From Streptomyces mirabilis (lineage in GTDB: Bacteria; Actinomycetota; Actinomycetes; Streptomycetales; Streptomycetaceae), in assembly GCF_039503195.1 (NCBI RefSeq), contig NZ_JBCJKP010000001.1, positions 3,782,001-3,846,000 of the forward strand: a DNA stretch of 64,000 nucleotides. The letters run 5' to 3'. The position numbers were made by a program, and so were the translations under genes. Positions 50,499-59,309 of this stretch are shown here, in pieces. The notes under the pieces are model-generated. The model was not told the origin of the DNA. It searched no databases and saw only the letters and a program-made list of their open reading frames with translations. Within the stretch, counting starts at the first letter, position 1; every line of letters starts with the position of its first letter.

Positions 50499-51437
50499 CT
50501 ACGGCGTCTGGCCGGTGACGGGCGCGGACGCCGAGGGGGTGACCGTCACGGTCACGGTCGGCGTGGGCGTCGGTTTGGGCTTGGCCGGCAGCACCGTGTC
50601 ACGTGGGTCCTTGCGGGGGGCCTCTACGACGACACCGACGATGTCGAGCTTCGAGAACGCGACGTACGACGTGACGTAGATCGTGCGGGTCAGGTCGCCG
50701 CCTGACGGGTCGACACGGGACACCACGCCGACCGGGACGCCGGGCACGAAGGGCTTGTCGGCCTGCGAGCCGAAGGTGACCAGCCGGTCCCCCTTCTTGA
50801 TCTTCGCCTTGCCGTTGAGCATCTCCACCCGCAGCGGGCGGTCGCCCTGACCGGAGGCGAAGCCGAGCTCGTCGCTGGACTCCATCCGCGTACCGACGGT
50901 GAAATCGGGGTCGTTGGCGAGCAGCACCGTGGCGGTGTCCGGACCGACGGTGGTCACGCGGCCGACGAGTCCGTCGCCGTTCAGGACCGTCATGTCGCGC
51001 TGGATGCCGTCCTTGCTGCCGACGTCGATGGTCACGGTCCAGGAGAAGCCCTGGGCGGCTCCTATGGCGATGACCTCGGCGCCCTTGATGCCGTACTGCC
51101 CGGCGCCGGCCATCTTCAGCATCTTGTCGAGCTGGTTCAGACGGCTGCGATTGCGGTCGCCGCTGCCGAGCTTGGCCTTCAGCGCCGTGTTGTCGTGCTC
51201 GAGTTGGGCGATGCGATCGTGCCGGCTGTCCGAGTCGCGGACCGCGGCGATCGCGTTGCCGACGGGGTTGACCGCGGAGGACACCCCGTTCTCGATCGGG
51301 CCGAAGGCCGCCGCGGCGGCTTGGCGGGCACCCTGGACCGGTGAGTCCTGTCCACCACGGATGTCCACCGTGATCAGAGCGAACGCGATGGCGATCAGCA
51401 GCACCAGGAGCAGCCGGCTCTCTCGTGTGTCCCTCAC
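50499..51437 (-). CDS. mreC: Cell-shape protein MreC
   Basis: 312 residues from GTG at 51437; a TTG 33 bp earlier is possible but has no ribosome site. One membrane helix (SRLLLVLLIAIAFALITVDI), a coiled coil (DRIAQLEHDNTALKAKL) and the beta-barrel domain (GFSWTVTIDVGSKDGIQRDM, NGDGLVGRVTTVG, GDRLVTFGSQADKPFVPGVP) outside the membrane, ending in a Thr/Val/Pro-rich tail. It organises the wall synthesis complex and in S. coelicolor has been reported to be phosphorylated by Ser/Thr kinases. 156 bp after mreB, 13 bp before mreD. Confidence 0.93.
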   Translation of the reverse strand: MRDTRESRLLLVLLIAIAFALITVDIRGGQDSPVQGARQAAAAAFGPIENGVSSAVNPVGNAIAAVRDSDSRHDRIAQLEHDNTALKAKLGSGDRNRSRLNQLDKMLKMAGAGQYGIKGAEVIAIGAAQGFSWTVTIDVGSKDGIQRDMTVLNGDGLVGRVTTVGPDTATVLLANDPDFTVGTRMESSDELGFASGQGDRPLRVEMLNGKAKIKKGDRLVTFGSQADKPFVPGVPVGVVSRVDPSGGDLTRTIYVTSYVAFSKLDIVGVVVEAPRKDPRDTVLPAKPKPTPTPTVTVTVTPSASAPVTGQTP

Positions 51438-51592
51438 GTGCGGCGGCCGTGCCTTCCTCGTCGGTGTCAACAGGAACGCACCCCGAGCGAGTGCTGACGC
51501 CCAAGGGTGTTATGGGGGAGCTTATGCCTCGATATCAACGATCCGCCGTACGAGAAGCGATCATCCCGTTACGGCGGAATCGAAGAGTTACC

Positions 51593-52612
51593 TCATCTGC
51601 GCGGCTGGGCGTCCAGAACCTGCTGGAGCGCCTCGAATTCCTCGACACACTTGCCGGACCCGAGCGCCACGCTGTCCAGCGGATCCTCGGCGATGTGGAT
51701 CGGCATACCGGTCTCGCGGCGCAGGCGCTCGTCGAGCCCGCGCAGCAGCGCCCCGCCGCCCGTCAGAACGATTCCGCGGTCCATCACGTCACCCGAAAGC
51801 TCCGGCGGGCACTTGTCGAGCGTCGTCTTCACTGCGTCGACGATCGCGTTGACCGGTTCCTCGATCGCCTTGCGGACCTCGGCCGCGGAGATGACAACGG
51901 TCTTGGGCAGCCCGGAGACGAGATCCCGGCCGCGGATTTCGGTGTGCTCGTCGTTGTCCAGGTCGTACGCCGAACCGATCGTGATCTTGATCTGTTCGGC
52001 GGTGCGCTCACCGAGGAGGAGGCTGTACTCCTTCTTGATGTGCTGGATGATCGCGTTGTCCAGCTCGTCGCCCGCGACGCGGATGGACTGGGCGGTGACG
52101 ATGCCGCCGAGCGAGATGACCGCGACCTCCGTGGTGCCGCCGCCGATGTCCACCACCATGTTGCCCGTGGCCTCGTGGACCGGCAGGCCGGACCCGATGG
52201 CCGCGGCCATGGGCTCCTCGATGATGTGCACCTGGCGGGCGCCGGCCTGGGACGACGCCTCGATGACGGCACGGCGCTCGACACCCGTGATGCCCGAGGG
52301 CACACAGACGACGACACGGGGGCGGGCGAGATAGCGCCGCTTGTGGATCTTCAGGATGAAATAGCGGAGCATGCGCTCGGTGATCTCGAAGTCGGCGATG
52401 ACACCGTCCTTCAGCGGGCGCACGGCAACGATGTTGCCGGGGGTCCGCCCGATCATCTTCTTCGCCTCCGCGCCGACCGCGAGGATGCCACCGGTGTTGG
52501 TGTTGATCGCGACGACGGACGGCTCGTTGAGTACAATCCCGCGACCCCTGACGTACACCAGCGTGTTGGCGGTCCCGAGGTCGACAGCCATGTCACGGCC
52601 GATGAACGACAT
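51593..52612 (-). CDS. mreB: Actin-like cell-shape protein MreB
   Basis: 339 residues from ATG at 52612 with GGGGA upstream; an ATG 12 bp earlier overlaps that site. Actin-fold motifs: [20 protein letters not shown] (phosphate 1), [36 protein letters not shown] (phosphate 2), and [17 protein letters not shown] (adenosine). In Streptomyces it acts mainly in spore-wall building. First gene of mreB-mreC-mreD-pbp2-rodA. The leader upstream is long (439 bp) and contains operator-like repeats. Confidence 0.97.
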   Translation of the reverse strand: MSFIGRDMAVDLGTANTLVYVRGRGIVLNEPSVVAINTNTGGILAVGAEAKKMIGRTPGNIVAVRPLKDGVIADFEITERMLRYFILKIHKRRYLARPRVVVCVPSGITGVERRAVIEASSQAGARQVHIIEEPMAAAIGSGLPVHEATGNMVVDIGGGTTEVAVISLGGIVTAQSIRVAGDELDNAIIQHIKKEYSLLLGERTAEQIKITIGSAYDLDNDEHTEIRGRDLVSGLPKTVVISAAEVRKAIEEPVNAIVDAVKTTLDKCPPELSGDVMDRGIVLTGGGALLRGLDERLRRETGMPIHIAEDPLDSVALGSGKCVEEFEALQQVLDAQPRR

Positions 52613-53051
52613 TGAGTTCCCCATCAGGATTCGTCTGGCCTTCCCAAGCGGAGCTTTGACGGCTTTTTAGGAACGGCGAGGTGGGTGCAGTGACGTGAAG
52701 GTCTCCATCGTAGACGCGCCCACACGAACACTGCGCGAGGGTCTTCGCCATTGTCAGCATGCGTGGCGTCGCCCCGCTTGTGGAGACGACCCAACGGGGG
52801 CACGCGTTCCCCCGATCGGCACGCATATGCCGCGGGACGGCCGGAATTTCCACGGCCGTCCCCGGTCGGACATCAGGCTGGGGACGCAAGTCCTTTCCAA
52901 GCCTTTGCAAGCCGTTACAAGAACATCTTGGAATCGTGATGTCTGTGCGGGTCTGCCGCGACCTGGACCTGACCTGGACCTGGCTCGGAGGCGACTTGGA
53001 AGCGACTCGCCGGCGGCTTGGGCGCAGCTCGGACGCGACTGCGAGGAGGGG
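52613..53051. other. Long mreB leader/ndk downstream region
   Basis: 439 bp without a supported gene. It must contain the main mre promoter. Besides the 10-bp repeats at 52894-52923 it shows an overlapping repeat of acctggacct/gacctggacc at 52961-52983. No ndk terminator hairpin was obvious. A 105-codon minus-strand open frame exists but has neither ribosome site nor protein-like composition. Confidence 0.45.
52894..52933. promoter_or_regulatory. Operator-like 10-bp direct repeats with flanking inverted repeat
   Basis: Three adjoining ten-base units, tttccaagcc, tttgcaagcc and gttacaagaa (52894-52923), and an inverted pair ttccaag (52895-52901) / cttggaa (52927-52933). The units resemble the TTGCAAG repeats bound by LacI-family sugar repressors in Streptomyces, but no sugar gene is near; the site lies 280-320 bp upstream of mreB. 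Confidence 0.4.
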
Positions 53052-53465
53052 TCAGACGCGGCCGGGGAAGAAGATCTTCAGCTCGCGCTCGGCGGACTCC
53101 TCGGAGTCGGAGGCGTGGATCAGGTTCTCGCGGACGATCACACCGTAGTCGCCGCGGATGGAACCGGGGGCGGCGGCGATGGGGTCGGTGGGGCCGGCGA
53201 GCGCGCGCACGCCCTCGATGACCCGCTCGCCCTCGACGACCAGCGCCACGACCGGGCCGGACGCCATGAACTCCACCAGCGGCTCGTAGAACGGCTTGCC
53301 CTTGTGCTCGCCGTAGTGCTGCTCCAGCGTGTCCTGGTCCAGCGTGCGCAGCTCCAGCGCGGTGATCTGCCAGCCGGCCTTGCGCTCGATACGGCTGATG
53401 ATCTCGCCGGTCAGACCGCGACGGACGGCGTCGGGCTTGAGGAGGACGAGGGTGCGCTGGCTCAC
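53052..53465 (-). CDS. ndk: Nucleoside diphosphate kinase
   Basis: 137 residues, GTG start with GAAGGAG eight bases upstream. RTLVLLKPDAVRRGLTGEII, HKGKPFYEPLVEFMASGP, GVRALAGPTDP, GSIRGDYG and the catalytic-His motif ENLIHASDSEESA. It moves the gamma phosphate between NTPs and NDPs. Located between DUF4233-folC and mreB, as in other Streptomyces. Confidence 0.98.
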   Translation of the reverse strand: MSQRTLVLLKPDAVRRGLTGEIISRIERKAGWQITALELRTLDQDTLEQHYGEHKGKPFYEPLVEFMASGPVVALVVEGERVIEGVRALAGPTDPIAAAPGSIRGDYGVIVRENLIHASDSEESAERELKIFFPGRV

Positions 53466-53605
53466 GGTGGTGGCTCCTTCAGGTCACAAGTGTGCGGGTG
53501 ACCGAGGCTACAGGGCGTGTCTGGGTGGGTGTCACGCAGAGTCAGGTGGACGGGGTTCTTCGGGGCTCTTCGGGGCTCTCCGACTACGGGCCCCGCGCTC
53601 CCTGT

Positions 53606-53660
53606 CAGGGGCGCGGGGAACTGCGCGACCTTTCGGGGGACTGGGGGCCGAGCCCCCAGG
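53606..53660. repeat. Dispersed intergenic element with hairpin (copy B)
   Basis: Contains gcggggaactgcgcgacc (within 53606-53630); the surrounding 26 bases are identical to the copy ending at 55890. A G/C palindrome (ggggg...gagcccccaggggg) follows. It lies in the ~210-bp gap between the DUF4233 gene end and the ndk start. Confidence 0.65.
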
Positions 53661-53677
53661 GGGCGGGGCGAAGAACC

Positions 53678-54031
53678 CTATGCCGGGTTCCCGCCCGCCT
53701 CCGCCTGCGCAGCGAACCTCGCCTTGGCCTCGTCGATCTTCCGCCCGTAGTGCACCGAAGCCCACCACAGCGCGGCGAAGATCGCCCCCAGGAAGAACAT
53801 CGACCCCACGACGAACCCGCTGGCGATCAGCGCGATCTGCAGGGCCCAGCCGAGCTGGACACCCCCGGGCCGGGTGATCATCCCGCAGAGCAGCACACTC
53901 ACCGCCATGAAGATCCCGCTGACCGTCCACACCGTGGCCATGGACAGATCGGGATCCTTCATGGCGACGAGCCCGGCGAAGCCGATGACGAAGAACTCGC
54001 CGATCAGAGTGGAAGCACAGAGCGTACGCAC
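53678..54031 (-). CDS. DUF4233 domain-containing membrane protein
   Basis: 117 residues, GTG start with GGGGAGG upstream, 5 bp after the folC stop. Four membrane helices: TLIGEFFVIGFAGLVAMKD, VSGIFMAVSVLLCGMITRP, LGWALQIALIASGFVVGSM, MFFLGAIFAALWWASVHYG, then a charged tail. It is a conserved actinobacterial partner of folC in gene order, of unknown function. Confidence 0.9.
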   Translation of the reverse strand: MRTLCASTLIGEFFVIGFAGLVAMKDPDLSMATVWTVSGIFMAVSVLLCGMITRPGGVQLGWALQIALIASGFVVGSMFFLGAIFAALWWASVHYGRKIDEAKARFAAQAEAGGNPA

Positions 54032-54036
54032 AGCGG

Positions 54037-55572
54037 TCAGCCCCTCCCCAGGAGCAGTCGGGCCTCGCCGACGGTGATGACGGAGCCGGTCACGAGAACG
54101 CCGCCGCCCGCGTACTCGCCCTCCTCCTCGGCCAGCGTGATCGCCGCCTCGATCGCGTCGTCGAGCCGCGGCTCCACCTGCACCCGCTCGTCGCCGAAGA
54201 TCTCGACGGCGATCCCGGCGAGTTCGTCGGCGTCCATCGCGCGATGGCTGGAGTTCTGGGTGATCACGACCTCGGCGAAGATCGGCTCGAAGGCCTCGAG
54301 CAGCCCCTGTACGTTCTTGTCGCCGCTCGCGCCGACGACCCCGATCAGCCGGCTGAAGTCGAAGGCCTCGCCCACGGCCTCGGCGGTGGCACGGGCGCCC
54401 GCCGGGTTGTGCGCGGCGTCCAGGACGACGGTCGGTGAGCGCCGTACGACCTCGAGGCGGCCCGGCGAGGTGACGGCGGCGAACGCCTTCCGCACGGTGT
54501 CGATGTCGAGCCGCTGGGCGTGCGCCGCGCCGACGCCGAAGAACGCCTCGACCGCTGCGAGCGCCACGGCGGCGTTGTGCGCCTGGTAGGGGCCGTGCAG
54601 CGGCAGGAAGATCTCCTCGTACTCCCCGCCGAGCCCGCGCAGTGTGATCAGCTGCCCGCCGACGGCGACCTGCCGGGCGACGACCCCGAACTCCAGGCCC
54701 TCACGGGCCACGGTCGCGTCGACTTCCACGGCCTTCTTCAACAGCACCTGAGCGGCGTCCACCGGCTGCTGCGCCAGGATCACCGTCGCGTCCTGCTTGA
54801 TGATGCCGGCCTTCTCGGTGGCGATCTCGCCGGGCGTCTCGCCGAGCCGGTCGGTGTGGTCGAGGTCGATCGGGGTGACGACGGCGACGTCCCCGTCGAT
54901 CACGTTGGTGGCGTCCCAGCTGCCGCCCATGCCGACCTCGACGACGGCGACGTCGACGGGGCTGTCCGCGAAGGCGGCGTACGCCATGCCGGTGAGCACC
55001 TCGAAGAACGACAGCCGGTACTCCTGCTGGCCGTCGACCATCTCGATGTACGGCTTGATGTCGTTGTACGTCTCGATGAACCGCTCGGCGGAGATCGGGT
55101 CGCCGTCGAGGCTGATCCGCTCGGTGATCGACTGGACGTGGGGGCTGGTGTACCGGCCGGTGCGCAGGTCGAAGGCGCCGAGGAGGGCCTCGATCATGCG
55201 GGCGGTGGAGGTCTTGCCGTTCGTGCCCGTGATGTGGATCGAGGGGTACGCGCGCTGGGGCTCGCCCAGGACGTCCATCAGCGCGGCGATCCGGCTGACG
55301 GAGGGCTCCAGTTTGGTCTCGCCCCAGCGGCCGGCGAGCTCGGACTCCACCGCGCGCAGCGCCTTGTCGACCTCGGGGTCGGCGGGGCGGCCGGGCACGT
55401 CGGCCTGCCGGCCCGCGTCGGCGCCCCGGGTGCGCAGGGTGCGGCTGCCGGCCTCGATCACCGCGAGGTCGGGGTCGCGGTCGGTCTCGGCCGCGATGAT
55501 CTCGTCGAAGAGGGCGTGCGGGTCGCTGGGGTCCGGCTCGTCCGGCTCGCTGCTGTCGTGCGGGGAGCTCAC
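54037..55572 (-). CDS. folC: Folylpolyglutamate synthase / dihydrofolate synthase FolC
   Basis: 511 residues, GTG start. A ~70-residue N-terminal extension precedes the Mur-ligase core: IHITGTNGKTSTARMIEALL (P-loop), GRYTSPHVQSITERISLDG, GMGGSWDATNVIDGDVAVVT, HTDRLGETPGEIATEKAGII (omega loop with the carbamylated-Lys region) and VVLDAAHNPAGARATAEAVG. It adds glutamate to folates. DUF4233 follows directly. 406 bp separate it from valS. Confidence 0.95.
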   Translation of the reverse strand: MSSPHDSSEPDEPDPSDPHALFDEIIAAETDRDPDLAVIEAGSRTLRTRGADAGRQADVPGRPADPEVDKALRAVESELAGRWGETKLEPSVSRIAALMDVLGEPQRAYPSIHITGTNGKTSTARMIEALLGAFDLRTGRYTSPHVQSITERISLDGDPISAERFIETYNDIKPYIEMVDGQQEYRLSFFEVLTGMAYAAFADSPVDVAVVEVGMGGSWDATNVIDGDVAVVTPIDLDHTDRLGETPGEIATEKAGIIKQDATVILAQQPVDAAQVLLKKAVEVDATVAREGLEFGVVARQVAVGGQLITLRGLGGEYEEIFLPLHGPYQAHNAAVALAAVEAFFGVGAAHAQRLDIDTVRKAFAAVTSPGRLEVVRRSPTVVLDAAHNPAGARATAEAVGEAFDFSRLIGVVGASGDKNVQGLLEAFEPIFAEVVITQNSSHRAMDADELAGIAVEIFGDERVQVEPRLDDAIEAAITLAEEEGEYAGGGVLVTGSVITVGEARLLLGRG

Positions 55573-55978
55573 TCACGCTGCCAGTCTACGGAGCCGAGCC
55601 CGCCCCGGGTCTCTCGCCCCCGCCGCCCCTGCCCGTCCCGTCCCCGGGGGCTCCGCCCCCGGACCCCCGGGTGGGTTCTTCGGCTGCGGGCGAGTGGGGG
55701 CCGGTCGCGCAGTTCCCCGCGCCCCTGGGCACGGGGCTGCGCCCCAGCGCCCCAGGCTTTTGGGGGCGCTGGGGCGCAGCCCCGTGGGAACTGCGCGCCA
55801 AGCCCCCACCGGCCCGCAGCCAACGAATCCGGGTGGGCGGGGGATGCGGGGCGAAGCCCCCGCCTCAGGGGCGCGGGGAACTGCGCGACCACCCCCCACC
55901 CACCCGCAGACCACAGACGTCGAAGGCCCCCGGGACCAGGGAGGTCCCGGGGGCCTTCGTTCAGCTACGACAGAGCCG
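55573..55978. repeat. Intergenic repeat zone between folC and valS
   Basis: No gene in 406 bp. It holds three copies of the dispersed element: inverted at 55703-55722 (ggtcgcgcagttccccgcgc), partial at 55784-55800 and direct at 55871-55890 (gcgcggggaactgcgcgacc). They are separated by G/C palindromes such as ggggctgcgcccc and gggggctccgcccc. The valS terminator lies at its right end. Confidence 0.65.
55921..55959 (-). terminator. Strong hairpin terminator after valS
   Basis: Perfect 17-base stem (cgaaggcccccgggacc / ggtcccgggggccttcg) with loop aggga, 20 bp past the valS stop. Confidence 0.88.
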
Positions 55979-58609
55979 TTACGCCTCCGGGAGGCGTTCC
56001 AGTTGGGCCTGGATGCGGGCGATGTCCTCGTCCGCCTTGGCGAGCCGCGTACGGATCTTGTCCACGACCTGGTCCGGCGCCTTGGCGAGGAACGCCTCGT
56101 TGCCGAGCTTGGCGTTCGCCTGGGCCTTCTCCTTCTCCGCGGCGGCGAGGTCCTTGGCGAGCCGCTTGCGCTCGGCCGCGACATCGATCGTGCCGGAGAG
56201 GTCGAGCGCCACCGTGGCCCCGGCGACGGGAAGCGTCGCCGTCGCCGCGAAGGCCTCGCCCTCCGGCTGCAGCCGCAGCAGCTGGCGGATGGCCGCCTCG
56301 TGCGGGGCGAGGGCGGTGCCGTCCAGCGTGAGGCGGGCCGGGACGCGCTGGCCGGGCTGGAGACCCTGGTCGGCACGGAAGCGGCGGACCTCCGTGATGA
56401 CCTGCTGAAGCGTCTCGATCTCACGCTCGGCGCCCGCGTCGCGGAAACCGGAGTCGGTCGGCCACTCGGCGACGACGACCGACTCGCCGCCGGTCAGCGT
56501 CGTCCACAGCGTCTCGGTGACGAAGGGGACGATCGGGTGCAGGAGGCGCAGGGTGACGTCGAGGACCTCGCCCAGGACACGCCCGGAGACCTTCGCCGGC
56601 TCGCCGCCCGCCATGAACGTCGTCTTGGACAGCTCGACGTACCAGTCGAAGACCTCGTCCCACGCGAAGTGGTAGAGGGCGTCGGACAGCTTGGCGAACT
56701 GGAAGTCGTCGTAGAACGCGTCGACTTCGGCCACCGTCTTGTTCAGGCGGGAGAGGATCCAGCGGTCCGTCGCCGTCATCTCGGACGGGTCCGGCAGCGG
56801 GCCCGCGACCGTCGCGCCGTTCATCAGCGCGAAGCGGGTGGCGTTCCAGATCTTGTTGGCGAAGTTCCGGGACGCCTGGACCCAGTCCTCACCGATCGGC
56901 ACGTCCGTACCGGGGTTGGCGCCGCGGGCGAGGGTGAAGCGGACGGCGTCGGAGCCGTACGCGTTCATCCAGTCGAGCGGGTCGACGGCCGTGCCCGAGG
57001 ACTTCGACATCTTCTTGCCGAACTGGTCACGAACGAGTCCGGTGAGTGCGATGGTCTTGAAGGGCACCTCGCCGTCCATCGCGTACAGGCCGAACATCAT
57101 CATCCGGGCGACCCAGAAGAAGATGATGTCGTGGCCCGTGAGGAGGACGTCGGTCGAGTAGAACTTCTCGAGGTCCGGGGTCCGTTCGGGCCAGCCGAGG
57201 GTCGAGAAGGGCCACAGGCCCGAGGAGAACCAGGTGTCCAGGACGTCGGGGTCCTGCTTCCAGCCCTCGGCTTCGGTGCCCGGGGGCTCCTCGTCCGGGC
57301 CGACGCAGACAACCTCGCCCTCGGGGCCGTACCAGACGGGGATCCGGTGGCCCCACCACAGCTGGCGCGAGATGCACCAGTCGTGCATGTTGTCGACCCA
57401 GTCGAAGTAGCGCTTCGACATGTCGGCGGGGTGGATGGTGACCCGGCCGTCCCGGACGGCGTCGCCGGCAGCCTTGGCCAGCGGGCCGACCTTGACCCAC
57501 CACTGCATGGACAGACGCGGCTCCAGCGTCGTCTTGCAGCGCGAGCAGTGACCCACCGAGTGGACGTACGGGCGCTTCTCGGCGACGATGCGGCCCTCCG
57601 CGCGCAGCGCGGCGACGATCGCGGAGCGGGCCTCGAAGCGGTCGAGGCCCTGGAACGGGCCGTGCACGGTGATGACGCCGCGCTCGTCCATGACGGTCAG
57701 CGACTCCAGGTCGTGGCGCTGGCCGATGGCGAAGTCGTTCGGGTCGTGGGCCGGGGTCACCTTGACGGCGCCGGTGCCGAACTCCGGGTCGACGTGGGTG
57801 TCCGCGACGACGGGGATGGTGCGGTCCGTCAGCGGCAGCTTGATCCGTCGGCCGACCAGGTGCCGGTAGCGCTCGTCGTCGGGGTGGACGGCGACAGCAG
57901 TGTCACCGAGCATCGTCTCGGCACGGGTGGTGGCGACGACGATCGTGTCATCCCCCTCCCCGTACTTCATGGAGACCAGCTCGCCGTCGTCGTCCTGGTA
58001 CTCGACCTCGATGTCCGAGATGGCCGTGAGGCAGCGCGGGCACCAGTTGATGATGCGCTCGGCGCGGTAGATCAGCTCGTCGTCGTACAGCTTCTTGAAG
58101 ATGGTCTGGACGGCCTGCGAGAGCCCTTCGTCCATGGTGAACCGCTCGCGGGACCAGTCCACGCCGTCGCCGAGCCGGCGCATCTGGCCGAGGATCTTGC
58201 CGCCGTACTCTTCCTTCCACTGCCACACGCGCTCGACGAACGCCTCACGACCCAAATCGTGGCGGGACTTGCCCTCCTTGCCGAGCTCGCGCTCGACGAC
58301 GTTCTGGGTCGCGATACCGGCGTGGTCCATGCCCGGCAGCCACAGCGACTCGTATCCCTGCATGCGCTTGCGGCGCGTCAGGGCGTCCATGAGCGTGTGC
58401 TGGAAGGCATGGCCCAGGTGCAGCGACCCGGTGACGTTCGGCGGCGGGATGACAATGGTGTACGCGGGCTTGTCGCTCTTCGCGTCGGCCGCGAAGTAAC
58501 CCCGTTCTACCCAGCGCTCGTACAGCTTCCCCTCTACCTCGGCCGGCGCGTACTGGGTCGGCAGTTCGGAAGTGGGCGCTGATTGCGGCTGCTGAGAGTT
58601 CTCGGTCAC
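55979..58609 (-). CDS. valS: Valyl-tRNA synthetase
   Basis: 876 residues, GTG start. Class Ia signature [15 protein letters not shown] (HIGH variant), the editing domain ([20 protein letters not shown]), [31 protein letters not shown] (KMSKS) and an anticodon-binding domain with a C-terminal coiled coil ([20 protein letters not shown]), the ValRS tRNA-binding arm. Charges tRNA-Val and hydrolyses mis-charged Thr. No T-box-like structure was found upstream; that space is taken by an IS remnant starting ~50 bp away. Confidence 0.98.
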   Translation of the reverse strand: MTENSQQPQSAPTSELPTQYAPAEVEGKLYERWVERGYFAADAKSDKPAYTIVIPPPNVTGSLHLGHAFQHTLMDALTRRKRMQGYESLWLPGMDHAGIATQNVVERELGKEGKSRHDLGREAFVERVWQWKEEYGGKILGQMRRLGDGVDWSRERFTMDEGLSQAVQTIFKKLYDDELIYRAERIINWCPRCLTAISDIEVEYQDDDGELVSMKYGEGDDTIVVATTRAETMLGDTAVAVHPDDERYRHLVGRRIKLPLTDRTIPVVADTHVDPEFGTGAVKVTPAHDPNDFAIGQRHDLESLTVMDERGVITVHGPFQGLDRFEARSAIVAALRAEGRIVAEKRPYVHSVGHCSRCKTTLEPRLSMQWWVKVGPLAKAAGDAVRDGRVTIHPADMSKRYFDWVDNMHDWCISRQLWWGHRIPVWYGPEGEVVCVGPDEEPPGTEAEGWKQDPDVLDTWFSSGLWPFSTLGWPERTPDLEKFYSTDVLLTGHDIIFFWVARMMMFGLYAMDGEVPFKTIALTGLVRDQFGKKMSKSSGTAVDPLDWMNAYGSDAVRFTLARGANPGTDVPIGEDWVQASRNFANKIWNATRFALMNGATVAGPLPDPSEMTATDRWILSRLNKTVAEVDAFYDDFQFAKLSDALYHFAWDEVFDWYVELSKTTFMAGGEPAKVSGRVLGEVLDVTLRLLHPIVPFVTETLWTTLTGGESVVVAEWPTDSGFRDAGAEREIETLQQVITEVRRFRADQGLQPGQRVPARLTLDGTALAPHEAAIRQLLRLQPEGEAFAATATLPVAGATVALDLSGTIDVAAERKRLAKDLAAAEKEKAQANAKLGNEAFLAKAPDQVVDKIRTRLAKADEDIARIQAQLERLPEA

Positions 58610-58676
58610 GGGGTCAGTTTAGAGGTGCCGCGCCCGTGTCCCGAAACGCGATTCTTTCTTGACATCCTCCCTGCAG

Positions 58677-58995
58677 TGACCTGCTGGGACTCCTTGTAGC
58701 CCTCGATATCCACTGGAAGGCGGGCCGTCCCGGATGAGGGGTTCAGGGGTTCACGCGTGCGCCCGGCACGGGTGCGGGGCATCGGAGGCCGGGCATGGCC
58801 TGCGGGTGCGTGCTGTTCATCGCAATGTCCTGCGGCACTGGTGGTGCCCGCCGGACCACGAAGGGCACGACGGAGAATGACGACCGAGGCATTGTGATCC
58901 GCGTCGTCGGTGTGCCCGCACCCGGTGAACCTGCCGCGGCTGACGCGCGACGCAGGGTCCCAAAGGTGGCAGACACCGCATGTCTGCGAGAGTTT
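58677..58995 (-). pseudogene. TnpB (RNA-guided nuclease family) C-terminal fragment
   Basis: The frame reads KLSQTCGVCHLWDP then RGRFTGCGHTDDADHNASV, the TnpB zinc ribbon and final catalytic Asp region (normally CxxC...CxxCGHxxxADxNAA). One Cys of the second pair is lost. The RuvC and all earlier parts are missing, so it has no activity. Confidence 0.7.
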
Positions 58996-59223
58996 CACGG
59001 CCAGGCCGACCTCATCCACGCAACCGTCAGCTATCCGGCGTGCATTTCCGTGGCAAACCTGGCCAGGCAACTCAGAGGAGCTAAAGCTAGGGCTATACGG
59101 CGTTCACGAGACATAAAAGGACATGTGTGGTCGAAGACGTACTACGCCGCTTCCGTCGGCGCGCACTCGTCCGCCACGTTCGACCAGTACGTCGAACGTC
59201 TGGAACAGCCTGTCAACAACTAG
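58990..59223 (+). pseudogene. TnpA (Y1 HUH transposase) C-terminal fragment
   Basis: The frame reads EFHGQADLIHATVSYPACIS, VANLARQLRGAKARAIRR, GHVWSKTYYAASVGAHSS and TFDQYVERLEQPVNN. This matches the second half of IS200/IS605 TnpA (HUH region, hydrophobic strand, LWSPSYFAAS block and the final QYIEQQ helix). In the first block an Ile-His replaces the His-U-His, and the catalytic-Tyr helix is altered. The N-terminal half is missing. Confidence 0.72.
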
Positions 59224-59309
59224 GCATCAATAGACCCCACGTGTCCCGCACCCTTCGCCCTTCCGTCAAGATGTCAGGAACACATAAGCATCTGGAGGGG
59301 AACCCAGAG

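Larger units (their letters stand above)
58657..59223. mobile_element. Internally deleted IS200/IS605-family element
   Basis: Left end near 58659 has ttgacatcctccc followed by an imperfect hairpin ccctgcag-tgac-ctgctggg (58669-58688), typical of actinobacterial IS605 right ends. Inside, the 3' part of tnpB reads leftward from ~58995 and the 3' part of tnpA reads rightward from ~58990, abutting at their broken 5' sides. Thus both outer ends remain and the centre is lost. It could be moved only by a transposase supplied in trans, if at all. Confidence 0.72.

Noticed and set aside
52593..52910. 105-codon minus-strand frame upstream of mreB
   Set aside because: Overlaps the mreB start, has no ribosome site and no protein-like pattern. 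Treated as leader.
54797..58582. 1261-codon plus-strand open frame opposite folC and valS
   Set aside because: Runs antisense through two essential genes and the repeat-rich gap between them; no domain, no start signal.
58795..59223. Full 142-codon plus-strand gene upstream of the Pro-rich protein
   Set aside because: Only residues from ~64 on resemble TnpA; the first part is the antisense of the TnpB fragment, so it is a chimeric open frame from an internal deletion.
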